A DNA stretch of 64,000 nt. Source: Streptomyces sp. NK08204 (GTDB lineage Bacteria > Actinomycetota > Actinomycetes > Streptomycetales > Streptomycetaceae). The first letter of the stretch is position 1, and each line of letters opens with the position of its first letter. Made by a program: the position numbers and the translations under genes. Where the stretch lies: the NCBI RefSeq assembly GCF_020400585.1, contig NZ_JAINVF010000002.1, positions 372,001 through 436,000 on the forward strand. Direction: 5' to 3'. The notes beneath the pieces were generated by a model. It was not told the origin of the DNA, made no database searches, and worked only from the letters and a program-made list of their open reading frames with translations. Positions 35,337-47,881 of the stretch are shown in pieces.

Positions 35337-35986
35337 ACGGCTTCTTCGACCTGCCGAGCGATCTCCAGTACACCTACGTCGGCCTGATCGGCCTGCATCT
35401 GCGCGAGGCCCTGCTGCCGGTGCTGGCCGGACTGCTCCTGTCGCTGCCGGTGGCCCAGCTGTGCGTGCGGTTCCGCTGGCTCTACCCGCCCGTCCTCGGC
35501 GTCACCACCGTGCTCTACGCCATCCCGTCGCTGGCCTTCTTCGTCGTCCTCATCGACTACACCGGCCAGTCCGAGACCACGGTGATGATCCCGCTCGGCG
35601 TGTACAGCCTCGTCGTGCTGGTCCCGGCGATCGTGGACGGCGTCCGCTCGGTGCCGCCGGAGACCCTGGCCGCGGCCCAGGCCATGGGCTTCGGAGCCGT
35701 ACGGCGCTATCTCCAGGTGCAGTTGCCCATCGCCGTACCCGCGATCATCGCGGGACTGAGGGTGGCGACCGTGTCGAGCATCTCCCTCGTCAGCGTCGGC
35801 ATGCTCATCGGCAACCAGGGCGCCCTCGGCAACATGCTCTACGACGCGAACATCTACCACCGGCCCGCGCTCGCCGTGAACTCCGTGCTGACCACAGCGG
35901 TCCTGGCGATCCTCGCCGACGCCGTGCTGGTCCTCGTCCGCAGGCTGCTGACCCCGTGGATGCCGAGGAAGGGTGCCGTCCGGTGA
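35333..35986 (+). CDS. Osmoprotectant ABC transporter permease 1
   Basis: 217 aa with about five or six membrane helices. The binding-protein-dependent permease EAA-like motif is AAAQAMGFGAVRRYLQVQLPIAVPAIIAG. The ATG overlaps the ATPase stop; the stop overlaps permease 2 as GTGA. Confidence 0.93.
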   Translation: MNGFFDLPSDLQYTYVGLIGLHLREALLPVLAGLLLSLPVAQLCVRFRWLYPPVLGVTTVLYAIPSLAFFVVLIDYTGQSETTVMIPLGVYSLVVLVPAIVDGVRSVPPETLAAAQAMGFGAVRRYLQVQLPIAVPAIIAGLRVATVSSISLVSVGMLIGNQGALGNMLYDANIYHRPALAVNSVLTTAVLAILADAVLVLVRRLLTPWMPRKGAVR

Positions 35987-36651
35987 ACATTCTGAGTCTC
36001 GCGCACGCCTTCTTCGGCGACAGTGCCCACTGGCACGGCTCCGACGGCATCCCCGCCCGGGTCACCGAGCACGTCCTGTACTCCCTGGAGGCGCTCGCGA
36101 TCGCCGCCGCGATCGGACTGCCCGTAGGCCTGGTCACCGGGCACTACGGGCGCGGCGGCAACGCCCTGGCGCTGATCGCCACCGCCGGTCGCGCGCTGCC
36201 CAGCTTCGGGCTGCTGGTGCTGATGTTCATCTGGATCGGGTTCGGCCTGCTGCCCGTGATGATCCCGCTGGTCGTGCTCGCCGTACCACCGGTCCTGGTC
36301 ACCACCTACGAGGCGATCCGCTCCCTCGACCCGTCCCCGGTGGACGCGGCCCGGGGCATGGGCATGACCGAGCCGCGGATCCTGTTGCAGGTGGAGGTAC
36401 CGGTCGCGCTCCCGCTGATCCTCGGCGGCCTGCGCACGGCGGCCGTCCAGATCGTCTCCACCGCCACCATCGCCGCCTACGTCAGCCTCGGCGGCCTTGG
36501 CCGGTTCATCATCGACGGCCTGTATCAGAGGGACCACGCGAAGGTCATCGGCGGTGCCGTCCTGGTCGCCGGACTGGCGCTCGCGACGCTCGCGGTCTTC
36601 TGGGCGGTCTCCCGGGCCGCGGTCTCACCGGGGGTGCGTAGGAGCCGCTGA
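35983..36651 (+). CDS. Osmoprotectant ABC transporter permease 2
   Basis: 222 aa from GTG 35983 (VNILSLAHAFF). Hydrophobic helices include ALAIAAAIGLPVGLVTG and FGLLVLMFIWIGFGLLPVMI; the EAA-type loop is DAARGMGMTEPRILLQVEV. Pairs with permease 1 as a heterodimer, as in OpuC-type systems. Confidence 0.93.
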   Translation: MNILSLAHAFFGDSAHWHGSDGIPARVTEHVLYSLEALAIAAAIGLPVGLVTGHYGRGGNALALIATAGRALPSFGLLVLMFIWIGFGLLPVMIPLVVLAVPPVLVTTYEAIRSLDPSPVDAARGMGMTEPRILLQVEVPVALPLILGGLRTAAVQIVSTATIAAYVSLGGLGRFIIDGLYQRDHAKVIGGAVLVAGLALATLAVFWAVSRAAVSPGVRRSR

Positions 36652-36765
36652 CGCCGCGGTCGGCTCGCAGCCGCCCTTTCGCCGCGCTCAACCCTCCCTC
36701 GACAGACGCCAATTGATGAGCTGATCCCCTTGACTGACAAAGAAGCGCCTGGCTTGGATCAGCAG

Positions 36766-37686
36766 GTGACTACCACCACGCACATCAGCAGGTCCATCCG
36801 GAGGAACCGAGGCGCGGCGGCCGTCGCCCTCGTCGCGGCGACGGCCCTGCTGGCGGGCTGTTCCCAGAAGAGCGACGGCGGTGTCGTCGTCGGGTCCAAC
36901 AACTTCACCGAGAGCATCCTGCTCGCGGACATCTACGGCGAGGCCCTCAAAGCCCAGGGAATCAAGGTCACCTACAAGCCGAACATCGGCAGCCGCGAGA
37001 CCACTTACGGGCTGCTGAAGAACGGTTCCGTCTCGGTCCTGCCCGAGTACAACGGCGCCCTGCTGGCCTACCTCGACCCGAAGGCCGCCCCCACGAGCGT
37101 GGAGGCGACCACCGCCGCCATCAAGGCCCGGCTGGACGCCAAGCTGAGCGTGCTGGAGCCCTCGCCCGCGCAGGACAAGGACTCCGTCACCGTCAACGCG
37201 GACACCGCGCAGAAGTACCACCTCACCGCCACCTCCTCCATCGCCGACCTCAAGGGCGTCGCCAAGGACCTGGTCATCGGCGCCTCGCCGGAGTTCCAGA
37301 CCCGGCAGCAGGGCCTGAAGGGCCTCAAGTCCGTCTACGGCCTCGACTTCAAGTCCTTCAAGGCGCTCGACGCGGGTGGCCCGCTCACCGAGGCGGCGCT
37401 GACGAAGAACGCCGTGCAGGTCGCCGACATCTTCACCACGGACCCGACCATCGCCAAGGAGAGGTTCGTCGTCCTGCGGGACCCGAAGAACCTGTTCGGC
37501 TTCGAGAACGTCCAGCCGCTGGTCCACAAGGGCGACCTGCCGAAGAAGGGGGTCGACGCACTGAACGCGGTCTCGGCCAAGCTCGACACGGCGACCCTGC
37601 TGAGGCTCGACACCCAGGTGCAGTCCCAGCACAAGGACCCGCTGGACGTCGCGAAGGCCTGGCTGACCTCCGCCGGCCTCGACTGA
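36766..37686 (+). CDS. Osmoprotectant-binding lipoprotein
   Basis: 306 aa from GTG 36766, chosen to give a normal signal peptide (RRNRGAAAVALVAATALLAGC, lipobox LLAGC); a TTG at 36730 would add 12 residues. The type II binding-protein domain begins VVVGSNNFTESILLADIYGE and contains YGLLKNGSVSVLPEYNG, both standard for glycine betaine/choline/carnitine binders. Last gene of the four-gene importer, 114 bp after permease 2. Confidence 0.92.
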   Translation: MTTTTHISRSIRRNRGAAAVALVAATALLAGCSQKSDGGVVVGSNNFTESILLADIYGEALKAQGIKVTYKPNIGSRETTYGLLKNGSVSVLPEYNGALLAYLDPKAAPTSVEATTAAIKARLDAKLSVLEPSPAQDKDSVTVNADTAQKYHLTATSSIADLKGVAKDLVIGASPEFQTRQQGLKGLKSVYGLDFKSFKALDAGGPLTEAALTKNAVQVADIFTTDPTIAKERFVVLRDPKNLFGFENVQPLVHKGDLPKKGVDALNAVSAKLDTATLLRLDTQVQSQHKDPLDVAKAWLTSAGLD

Positions 37687-37889
37687 CACCGACGGCGGCC
37701 GGGCCGGCCGCGACGCCTGGACGACCGGCGCCGACGACGGGACGGCCGGCCGCGACGACGGGACGACCGGCCCCGGCAGCCGCTACGGCCGGCCCCGCCG
37801 GCGGCCGGAGTGGCTCATCGGGCTCCGCGGCAGGGACGGAGCCCGGCGAGCGAGGACGGCGGCGGGAGGGGGCGACATGGCCACAGGTT
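37687..37889. other. Intergenic GC-rich direct repeats
   Basis: Between convergent genes. Holds two imperfect copies of a 19-bp unit starting CGACGACGGGAC (37732 and 37753) and several GGCCGGCC stems that may terminate transcription from both sides. No gene. Confidence 0.5.
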
Positions 37890-38357
37890 TCAGGAGCCCC
37901 CGGCCGCCGGGGCCTGGGACAGGTCCGCCGGTCCTCCGCGTGTGGCCGCCGCGCGTGCCCGCCTGCGGCGCTGCCGACGGCTCACGCGGGGTTCCTGGTC
38001 GGGCAGCCACCCGAAGGCCAGGCAGCTGCCGGTGACGCCGAGCAGCAGGCCGAGGAAGAAGCCGCCCAGGTTCGAAGTGATCCAGGTGCCCAGGGACAGC
38101 AGGACGCCGGTGATGGAGTAGAAGAGCCGCTGGGCGGGGTTGAAGAGGATCAGCAGGCCCAGCAGCAGCATGAGGCCCGGCAGCAGATAGCCGGCCAGGC
38201 CCTGCATCCCGATGTGCATCACGACCCGCATCGAGGCCTTCTCGGTGAACAGGATCTCGCCGCCGCCCAGGGCCAGCAGCAGCCCGCCCCAGAACGGCCG
38301 TCGGGCCCGCCACCCGCGGAAGGCCTGCCTGGGTCCCTGACGTGGAGGCACCGGCAT
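37890..38357 (-). CDS. DUF6114 membrane protein
   Basis: 155 aa with three or four hydrophobic helices (PFWGGLLLALGGGEILF, YLLPGLMLLLGLLILF, LFYSITGVLLSLGTW, LGGFFLGLLLGVTGSCLAF) and a basic Arg-rich tail. Function unknown. Lies 3 bp after DUF6230, its regular partner in Streptomyces. Confidence 0.85.
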   Translation of the reverse strand: MPVPPRQGPRQAFRGWRARRPFWGGLLLALGGGEILFTEKASMRVVMHIGMQGLAGYLLPGLMLLLGLLILFNPAQRLFYSITGVLLSLGTWITSNLGGFFLGLLLGVTGSCLAFGWLPDQEPRVSRRQRRRRARAAATRGGPADLSQAPAAGGS

Positions 38358-38360
38358 GGC

Positions 38361-39062
38361 TCAGCAACCCGAGTCGCCGAAACGGAGCTTGAGCCCCGGA
38401 AGCTTGAACACCCCTGCGGTCGTCGCGTAGTTGGTCTGCCGAAGGTTGCCGATGTGCACGGTGTCGGCCTGCTGGCTGAAGACGCCGATCGGGCCCTTGG
38501 CGTTCGCCTTGTCCAGCGTGCTGGCGTCGTTGCCGATCTCGATGTTGTTGAACGCGGCGTCGCCCGACAGCTCCGTCGAGTCGGTGGTCAGGTCACTCGC
38601 GGTCACCTTCCGGTCGCCGCCGCCCGCGGTGATCAGCAGGTGGGTGCCGCCGAGGTCGACGCTCTGGCACAACTTGGTGAGCGTGGCCTTCTTGATCGCG
38701 GAGGTGACGACGAGCACCTGCCCGCCGGTGTCCCCGGCGTTGGGGCTGCCGTCCGCCATGTTGTCGAGTCCGCCGAACTGCTCGAAGCCGGTGCCGTCGA
38801 GGTCCGTCGCGGTGACCGTGAACGGCATGCCGGAGATCGCGAACTGCACACCGAGCGCGCCCTGCGCGGTGAGGACGGCGAGGCCCGCGGCGACGAGCGT
38901 GGCGGGCACCGCCATCACCGCGGCCCGGCGTGCCCGGACCCGCCCGCGTCTGTCGCCGGCGGCCGGCTGGGACTCGCAGGCTCCTGACGCTTCGGACGAG
39001 GCATCGGTACCAGGGTTCTCGGGGGTGTTGCCGGCGGACGGGAGGTCCGAGGACGAGGCCAT
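38361..39062 (-). CDS. DUF6230 exported protein
   Basis: 233 aa. An acidic Ser/Pro-rich cytoplasmic N-terminus (1-40), RRGRVRARRAAV, then one signal/anchor helix (AVPATLVAAGLAVLTAQGAL) and a beta-rich extracellular domain (FAISGMPFTVTATDLDGTGF to the end, two Cys). Function unknown. Start ATG 39062 has GGGAG 5 nt upstream; the ATG at 39080 has none. Confidence 0.85.
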   Translation of the reverse strand: MASSSDLPSAGNTPENPGTDASSEASGACESQPAAGDRRGRVRARRAAVMAVPATLVAAGLAVLTAQGALGVQFAISGMPFTVTATDLDGTGFEQFGGLDNMADGSPNAGDTGGQVLVVTSAIKKATLTKLCQSVDLGGTHLLITAGGGDRKVTASDLTTDSTELSGDAAFNNIEIGNDASTLDKANAKGPIGVFSQQADTVHIGNLRQTNYATTAGVFKLPGLKLRFGDSGC

Positions 39063-40306
<1,244 letters not shown>

Positions 40307-40349
40307 GCGCCGTAGCGGCGGCCTTCGGCTCCTGAGTGGTCAGAACGCC

Positions 40350-40380
40350 ACGCCGGACACGAGTGCTTCGTGTCCGGCGT
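40350..40380 (+). terminator. Strong hairpin terminator
   Basis: ACGCCGGACACGA-GTGCT-TCGTGTCCGGCGT: perfect 13-bp stem and 5-nt loop, 43 bp after the secreted protein stop. Little U-tract, as usual in Streptomyces. Confidence 0.8.
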
Positions 40381-40413
40381 CCTGCTGCACGGGCCCTTGA
40401 AGGACTCACATAA

Positions 40414-40434
40414 AACCGACTGGTAAGTCTGGTT
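40414..40434. promoter_or_regulatory. Weak second operator-like site
   Basis: Imperfect inverted repeat with AACC/GGTT ends and ACT/AGT inner arms, resembling gamma-butyrolactone receptor half-sites. It is about 300 bp from the start codon, so its role is doubtful. Confidence 0.25.
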
Positions 40435-40688
40435 CTCGAGCGCTCGTGGGTCGTGCGGGGAGTGGCTCCTGCGCCCCGCGTCGAAGCATCACCGGCGCCC
40501 GGGCTTGCCGTCCCGGGTCTTCCGGAATTGATCAACTGATCAAGGCCAGGCGGCTTCTTGTGCCGTTTGGTTGCCGATCTTTGTCCGTCGCCGGGGGTCG
40601 CGCGCGCCCACGGCGTGCGACCCGTCACGTATTCCTGCGCCGGGATCCCCGTTGCCGTGTGGTGAGTTATCGTATGCAGGGGGTTAAA

Positions 40689-40710
40689 AAAAACCGCATG
40701 TCCCGTCGGT
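40689..40710. promoter_or_regulatory. Candidate CprB-type operator (ARE)
   Basis: On the minus strand this reads ACCGACGGGACATGCGGTTT plus TT. It shares the ACGGGAC core and 15 of 22 positions with the CprB consensus operator as I remember it. AACCG and CGGTT arms lie around a 10-bp centre. It ends 25 bp before the regulator's start codon, so autoregulation is expected. Confidence 0.55.
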
Positions 40711-40735
40711 TCATGTCGCAAGGAGGGGTCCGACC

Positions 40736-41383
40736 ATGGCGAGGCAGTTGCGCGCTGAGCAGACCCGGGCAACGATCATCACGGCCGCCGCCGATCTGTT
40801 CGACCGGCACGGCTACGAATCCACCAGCCTGAGCGACATCGTCGACCACGCGAAGATCACCAAGGGCGCCCTGTACTTCCACTTCGCAGCCAAGGAGGAC
40901 CTGGCCCGCGCCATCCTCGAGCTGCACGCCCAGGCCGGCCTGCGCGTGGTGGCCGACGTCGAGGGCCGTTGCTGCTCCTCGCTCGAGGCCCTGATGCGCA
41001 CCACGTTCGGCATCGCCCGGCTCGCCGTGGACGACCCGGTGCTGCGCGCCGGACTCCGTCTGGCGGCGGCGGAGATCGCCGTGAAACCGCACGGGGCGCA
41101 CCCCTTCGCCGAGTGGCTGCAATTCGCCACACAGAAGATCAAGGCCGCCGTCAAGGAGGCCGACGTGCACTCCGACGTCGACGCCGGCGCCGTCGCCCAC
41201 TCCCTCGTCTGCTTCTTCATCGGCACCCGCGTCGCCGGCCGCACCGTCGAGCCGATCGCCCGGCTGCCCCGCCGGCTGGCCGAGATGTGGCACCTGCTGG
41301 TCCGCGGAGTGGTCCCGGTGCCCCGCCGCCCGCGCTATCTGGCGCTCGCCACGCAGCTGGAGCGGGAGACCAGGGCGGCCTGA
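40736..41383 (+). CDS. cprB: Gamma-butyrolactone receptor-like TetR regulator, CprB type
   Basis: 215 aa. The TetR helix-turn-helix is at about 8-55 (LSDIVDHAKITKGALYFHF), with the ArpA/ScbR-family N-terminus MARQLRAEQTRATII and C-terminal RRLAEMWHLLVRGVVPV. Position near geosmin synthase and N-terminal identity match CprB as I recall from S. coelicolor. CprB-type receptors repress target genes and release DNA on binding a butyrolactone signal. ATG 40736 has AAGGAGGGG upstream. No AfsA-type synthase is in the window. Confidence 0.85.
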   Translation: MARQLRAEQTRATIITAAADLFDRHGYESTSLSDIVDHAKITKGALYFHFAAKEDLARAILELHAQAGLRVVADVEGRCCSSLEALMRTTFGIARLAVDDPVLRAGLRLAAAEIAVKPHGAHPFAEWLQFATQKIKAAVKEADVHSDVDAGAVAHSLVCFFIGTRVAGRTVEPIARLPRRLAEMWHLLVRGVVPVPRRPRYLALATQLERETRAA

Positions 41384-41404
41384 TCCGCGCGGTACGGTGA
41401 CGGC

Positions 41405-42604
41405 ATGCCCGACGGCCCCCTCGCTCCCGTGATCCTCGGCGACGAACCCGGCTCCTTCCCGTACCGCGTGCTGGCCGAGCGGCACCCCGCGATCATCCGG
41501 CGGGTGAGGGACGCCTTCCCCTACGGCCCCGGCCAGCGCGGTGCGCTCGACGCGCTCCTGGAAAGCTGCACCGACGGCGTGATCGAACCCCTGTCCGAGG
41601 ACGCCCCTGACCGGGACCGCTGGCGCGCCTGGGGCCTGGACGGCTACGTGGGGTGGTCCTGGTTCGATGTGCCCTGGCTGTGGTCCGAGAGCTACTTCTA
41701 CCGCCGGCTGCTGGACGCCGTCGGCTACTTCTGGCCGGGCGCCTGGCAGGGCATCGACCCCTTCCGCCCGTTCAAACACGCCGAACTCGACGCCCCGGAG
41801 ACCGGCGAGGAACTCGCCGCGCTCGACGGTCTGCGGGACCGGCCGGAGGAGGAGCGGGCGCGGGCCCTGCTGCACGGCTCGCTGTGGGGCAACCGCGCGG
41901 ACCTCGGTTTCCGGCTCTCCGCCGCCGGAGCCGAGGCGGCGGAGCCGGCCCCCGCGCTGGTCGCCGACGACAGCGACACCCTGTGGTCGCTGCTGCCGCC
42001 CACCGGCACCGGCACGCTCTGCCTCGTCGCGGACAACGCGGGACCGGAACTCGTCCCCGACCTGCTGATGGTCGCGCACCTCCTCGCCGCGGGGCGGATC
42101 GCGCGCGCCGTGCTGCACGTCAAGCCGTACCCGTACTACGTCTCCGACGCCACGACCGCCGACGTGATCGACGCCGTTCACCGGGTCCGTGCCGCGCCGG
42201 GCGCCGCCGCCGAGTACGGGCACGCGCTCTGGGCGGCGATGGCCGACGGCCGCCTCACCGTGCGTGCCCACCCCTTCTCGTGCGCCCCGCTGCCGTACGC
42301 CGAGATGCCGGACGACCTGCGCTCCGATTTCGCCGCGGCCGACCTCACCCTCGTCAAGGGCGACCTCAACTACCGTCGGCTGGTCGGCGACCGGATGTGG
42401 CCGCCGACCACCCCTTTCCAGGAGGCGACCGCGTACTTCCCGGGCCCGGTCGCCGCCCTGCGCACCCTGAAGTCCGATGTCGTGACCGGCCTGTCCGAGC
42501 CCACCGAGGCCGCCCTGGTCGCCGCTGAGGGGCAGCGCTGGCGCACGGCGGGCACGCACGCGCTGATCCAGGTGCGCCCGTCAGACGACGTACACCGGCA
42601 GTGA
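41405..42604 (+). CDS. ARMT1-like damage-control phosphatase (DUF89)
   Basis: 399 aa. DUF89 signature residues are in VADNAGPELVPDLLM (Asp-Asn metal site), VKPYPYYVSDAT and LVKGDLNYRRLVGD. Family members are metal-dependent phosphatases that remove phosphate from damaged sugar phosphates. Begins 22 bp after the regulator gene. The last 24 bp overlap the convergent P450 gene. Confidence 0.88.
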   Translation: MPDGPLAPVILGDEPGSFPYRVLAERHPAIIRRVRDAFPYGPGQRGALDALLESCTDGVIEPLSEDAPDRDRWRAWGLDGYVGWSWFDVPWLWSESYFYRRLLDAVGYFWPGAWQGIDPFRPFKHAELDAPETGEELAALDGLRDRPEEERARALLHGSLWGNRADLGFRLSAAGAEAAEPAPALVADDSDTLWSLLPPTGTGTLCLVADNAGPELVPDLLMVAHLLAAGRIARAVLHVKPYPYYVSDATTADVIDAVHRVRAAPGAAAEYGHALWAAMADGRLTVRAHPFSCAPLPYAEMPDDLRSDFAAADLTLVKGDLNYRRLVGDRMWPPTTPFQEATAYFPGPVAALRTLKSDVVTGLSEPTEAALVAAEGQRWRTAGTHALIQVRPSDDVHRQ

Positions 42605-43843
42605 CTTGAGGCCGTTGATGAAGTTCGACACCAGCCGTCCGGGCGGTCCGGCGAGCCGCGGGGCGGGCAGCACGCGCAGCGCCTCCTCGTAGAGCAGCCG
42701 CAGTTGCAGCCGGGCGAAGTGCGCGCCCAGGCAGACATGCGGGCCGTCCCCGAACGAGACGTGCGGGTTCGGCGAGCGGGCGAGGTCGAGCCGGCCGGGG
42801 CCGGTGAACACGCGCTCGTCCCGGTTGGCGGAGGCATGGAACACCACGACCTTGTCACCCGCCCGGATCTGCTGCCCGGCCAGCTCGGTGTCCCGCTCGG
42901 CCGTCCGGCGGAAGGTCAGCACCGGTGGATGCCAGCGCAGCAGTTCGTCGACCGCGGACTGCATCCCGACCTTGCCGGCGCGCAGCAGCTCGTACGACTC
43001 CGGGTGCTCCGCCAGCGCCAGCAGCCCACCGGGTGCCGCGCTGCGCACGGTGTCGTTTCCGGCGACGGTGAGCAGGAAGAAGAACATCTCCAGCTCGGCC
43101 TGGGTGAGTTCGGCGTCATGGGCGAGGGTCGTCAGGATGTCGTCTGCGGGATACCGCCGTTTGAACGCAGCCAGCTGTCCGGCGTACGCGAACATGTCCC
43201 GCAGCATCGCCGGGGAGCGCGGATCGACCAACTCTCCCGCCCCGTCCAGCACCGCGGGCCCGGCCTCGTCCGGATCCTGGTAGCCGATGACCCGCTGCGT
43301 CCAGTGCAGCAGCAGCCGCCGGTCGCGGGCCGGAACACCCAGCAGGTCGGTCAGGTTGAGCAGCGCGTACTCGTCGGTGACGGCCGCCACCAGGTCGGCC
43401 GTGCCGTCCCCGGCGCGTGCCTGCGCGAGCGCCCCCGCCAGCAGGGTGCGCGCCCGCTGTCGCGCGACGTCCGCGAACCGCTCGATGCGGCCCGGTGTGA
43501 ACGCCCGGCTGACCAGCCGCCGCAACCGCCCGTGCTGCGGTGGGTCCTGGTTGAGCATCATGCTCCGGATGAAGGGCAGATCCTCCGGATCGGGGTCCCG
43601 GATCTGGGTCGCGCCCAGGTACGAGGAGTACCCCGACGCGTCCTTGAGCACCCGTACGACGTCGGCGTGCCGGGTCACCGCCCAGAACCCGGGCCCGGCC
43701 GGCCAGCCCAGCACCTCCGGCTCCTCCTGCCAGGCCACCGGATGGTGGTCGCGCAGCAGGCGGTAGTCGGCGTACGGCACCCCGGCCGCGTACCGGCGCG
43801 GGTCGAAGACGTCCGGCACCGGCGGGGCCTCGCGCACGCTCAC
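42581..43843 (-). CDS. Cytochrome P450
   Basis: 420 aa soluble bacterial P450. The I-helix motif is LLTVAGNDTVRS, with Asn-Asp-Thr like CYP124/125-type enzymes; the ExxR pair was not marked with certainty, but FRRTAERD and FHASANRDERVF lie in the expected order; the haem loop FGDGPHVCLGAHFARLQ has Cys371 as ligand. The GTG start overlaps the stop of the upstream hydrolase as GTGA, so they form one operon. No ferredoxin is adjacent. Substrate unknown. Confidence 0.92.
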   Translation of the reverse strand: MSVREAPPVPDVFDPRRYAAGVPYADYRLLRDHHPVAWQEEPEVLGWPAGPGFWAVTRHADVVRVLKDASGYSSYLGATQIRDPDPEDLPFIRSMMLNQDPPQHGRLRRLVSRAFTPGRIERFADVARQRARTLLAGALAQARAGDGTADLVAAVTDEYALLNLTDLLGVPARDRRLLLHWTQRVIGYQDPDEAGPAVLDGAGELVDPRSPAMLRDMFAYAGQLAAFKRRYPADDILTTLAHDAELTQAELEMFFFLLTVAGNDTVRSAAPGGLLALAEHPESYELLRAGKVGMQSAVDELLRWHPPVLTFRRTAERDTELAGQQIRAGDKVVVFHASANRDERVFTGPGRLDLARSPNPHVSFGDGPHVCLGAHFARLQLRLLYEEALRVLPAPRLAGPPGRLVSNFINGLKSLPVYVV

Positions 43844-44649
43844 GCCGCCCCGCCCTCGGCCGCCCCGCCTGCCCCGTCCGTCACGTCCGCGCGCAGGAAG
43901 TCCTCCACGCCGCGGATCAGCTCCAGCGGAGTCTCGTCCATGGCGTAGTGCCCCGCGCCGGCCAGCGCGGCGAGCTGCGCGCGCGGGTACCAGGACATCC
44001 AGGTCTCCCGCATGACCGCAGGCGACAGCGCCGGGTCCAGTTCACCGGCCACGGCCAGCGCCGGCACCTCGCTGCCCACGACGTCGGCGTGGAAGTCCTC
44101 GGCCGCCCAGGAGTCGAGCCAGGCCCGGAACGCCTTGGCGTCACTGCGTGCCAGCGAGCGGGCCACCATCCGGTCGAGCCAGGCGGCCGGCCGCCGGTTC
44201 CCGGTGGTGAAGTCGATGATCGCGCGCCGGTTCTCCGGCCGGTGCGCCGCGTCCGTGAACAGCGCTGCCTGCTCACCGGCCAGCGTCATCCCCGAGGCGG
44301 GCACGGGAGAGACACCCACGATCCGACGCAGCCGGTCCGGGGCGAGGCACAGCAGCCGCTGCGCCACCGCCCCGCCCATGGAGTGCCCGATCACCGAGAA
44401 CCGCTCCCAGCCCAGGCGGTCGGCCAGCTCCACCAGGTCCGCCGCCGCCTCGGCGGTGGTGAAGGAGCCGGTCGCGTCCCGGGCCTCCCCGTAGCCGCGC
44501 AGGTCGACCAGCGCGTAGGTGAAAGCGGTGCGGTCGAGGTCCGGCAGTACGGCGGCGTAGGCGGTCCGGTCGGCGAACCAGCCGTGCACGGCGAACACCT
44601 TGTGGGAGCCGTCGCCGTGCACCTCATGGGGCAGCACGAAGGAGGTCAT
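43840..44649 (-). CDS. Alpha/beta hydrolase
   Basis: 269 aa. VHGWFADR is the oxyanion region, the nucleophile Ser is in VIGHSMGGAVAQRLL, the acid in VAGELDPALSP, and the His in GAGHYAMDETP. No signal peptide. ATG 44649 (MTSFVLPHEV). Translationally coupled to the P450 gene and divergent from geosmin synthase across 186 bp. Confidence 0.9.
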   Translation of the reverse strand: MTSFVLPHEVHGDGSHKVFAVHGWFADRTAYAAVLPDLDRTAFTYALVDLRGYGEARDATGSFTTAEAAADLVELADRLGWERFSVIGHSMGGAVAQRLLCLAPDRLRRIVGVSPVPASGMTLAGEQAALFTDAAHRPENRRAIIDFTTGNRRPAAWLDRMVARSLARSDAKAFRAWLDSWAAEDFHADVVGSEVPALAVAGELDPALSPAVMRETWMSWYPRAQLAALAGAGHYAMDETPLELIRGVEDFLRADVTDGAGGAAEGGAA

Positions 44650-44826
44650 GCGCTTACGTTGGCCCGCGCGCCGGGACTCGGCAAGAGCGCGGACGACGAC
44701 TCGTCCGCGCCGTCCCTGTCCGTCAACTCCACCTGCCCATGCGGGGAGTTCCCCGTTCCGCAGCCGGTTCACGCGATGGTGTGGTCATGTGCCGTGCCGC
44801 GGATGGGGGCCAGAGGGCCCGGGTAA

Positions 44827-46998
<2,172 letters not shown>

Positions 46999-47064
46999 CC
47001 GGGCTTTGCCCGTCCGTACGGGGTTTCGGACACCTCCCGGGCGGCAGAGGGCAGTGCGGCGGGG

Positions 47065-47787
47065 TCACACGGGCTGAACCGCCCGCGAGCCCGCATGTCC
47101 GGCCGCGGCCCGTGCCAGCGCCCGTACGACGGGGTGCGGGCGCGAGCCGTCGCCGGCCAGCTCCGGCTGGAACAGCGTGGCCAGGAAGAAGGGGTGGTCC
47201 GGGAGTTCGGCGACCCGGACCTGCCCGTCCTCGTCGTGCCCGGAGAAGCGCAGGCCCGCCGCGCGCAGCGTGTCGAGGTGCCGGGAGGGGCCGTACGCGC
47301 AGACGTACCGCTCGACCGTGCGCGCCGAGCCGATCACGGACTGGGCCAGCGAACCCGGCTCCAGGACCACCGGGGCCTCGTGGCCGGCCAGTGAACAGGC
47401 GAGCGCCTCGATGAGCGGGTCCTCGGCGCCGGGGTCGGTCTCGGCGTGCGCCGCCCGGGTCAGCCCGCACACGTTCCGGGCGTACTCCAGCAGCGCGTAC
47501 TGGAAGCCGCCGCACGTGCCCAGGAACGGGATGCCCTCCTGCCGCGCGGTGCGCACGGCCGCGAGGACCCCTGCCTCGCTGCGGTACGGACTGCCCGGCA
47601 GCACCCACACCGCGTCGAAGCCGCGCACCGCGCCCTCGGCCTCCGCGTCCTCGGACGGGATCCAGTAGGCGTCCAGGACGAGACGGTCACGTTCGGCGAG
47701 TGCGTCCAGCAGCAGCGGGATCCGGGTGTGCGAAACGACGTTCGGGGAGCGGTCCCCGACCAGGGCGAGGGTGGCGGTGTTCGTCAT
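47065..47787 (-). CDS. Class I glutamine amidotransferase-like protein (CTP synthase C-domain type)
   Basis: 240 aa. Nucleophile Cys92 in FLGTCGGFQYAL; the C-terminal HPFFLATLFQPEL supplies the His/Glu part of the triad. No synthetase partner is adjacent, so the acceptor of ammonia is unknown. Start ATG 47787 is favoured by AAGG 9 nt upstream over ATG 47796. Divergent from a LysR gene, its likely regulator. Confidence 0.85.
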   Translation of the reverse strand: MTNTATLALVGDRSPNVVSHTRIPLLLDALAERDRLVLDAYWIPSEDAEAEGAVRGFDAVWVLPGSPYRSEAGVLAAVRTARQEGIPFLGTCGGFQYALLEYARNVCGLTRAAHAETDPGAEDPLIEALACSLAGHEAPVVLEPGSLAQSVIGSARTVERYVCAYGPSRHLDTLRAAGLRFSGHDEDGQVRVAELPDHPFFLATLFQPELAGDGSRPHPVVRALARAAAGHAGSRAVQPV

Positions 47788-47839
47788 GACCGTCATCCTT
47801 CGCGAGCCCACGCGTTCACGTCCAACGATGATTCCTGCT

Positions 47840-47862
47840 CCATCGATAAGCACTGCTGATGG
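47840..47862. promoter_or_regulatory. Candidate LysR-type operator in the divergent promoter
   Basis: CCATC-N13-GATGG inverted repeat 20 bp before the LysR start codon and about 50 bp from the amidotransferase start. Typical size and position for a LysR box; unproven. Confidence 0.35.
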
Positions 47863-47881
47863 ACATGGGATCCTCGTCCGC

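Larger units (their letters stand above)
40307..40735. other. Region between the secreted protein and the CprB-like gene
   Basis: Holds the terminator, a weaker inverted repeat AACCGACTggtaAGTCtGGTT (40414-40434), and the candidate operator next to the regulator start. No gene. Confidence 0.6.
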
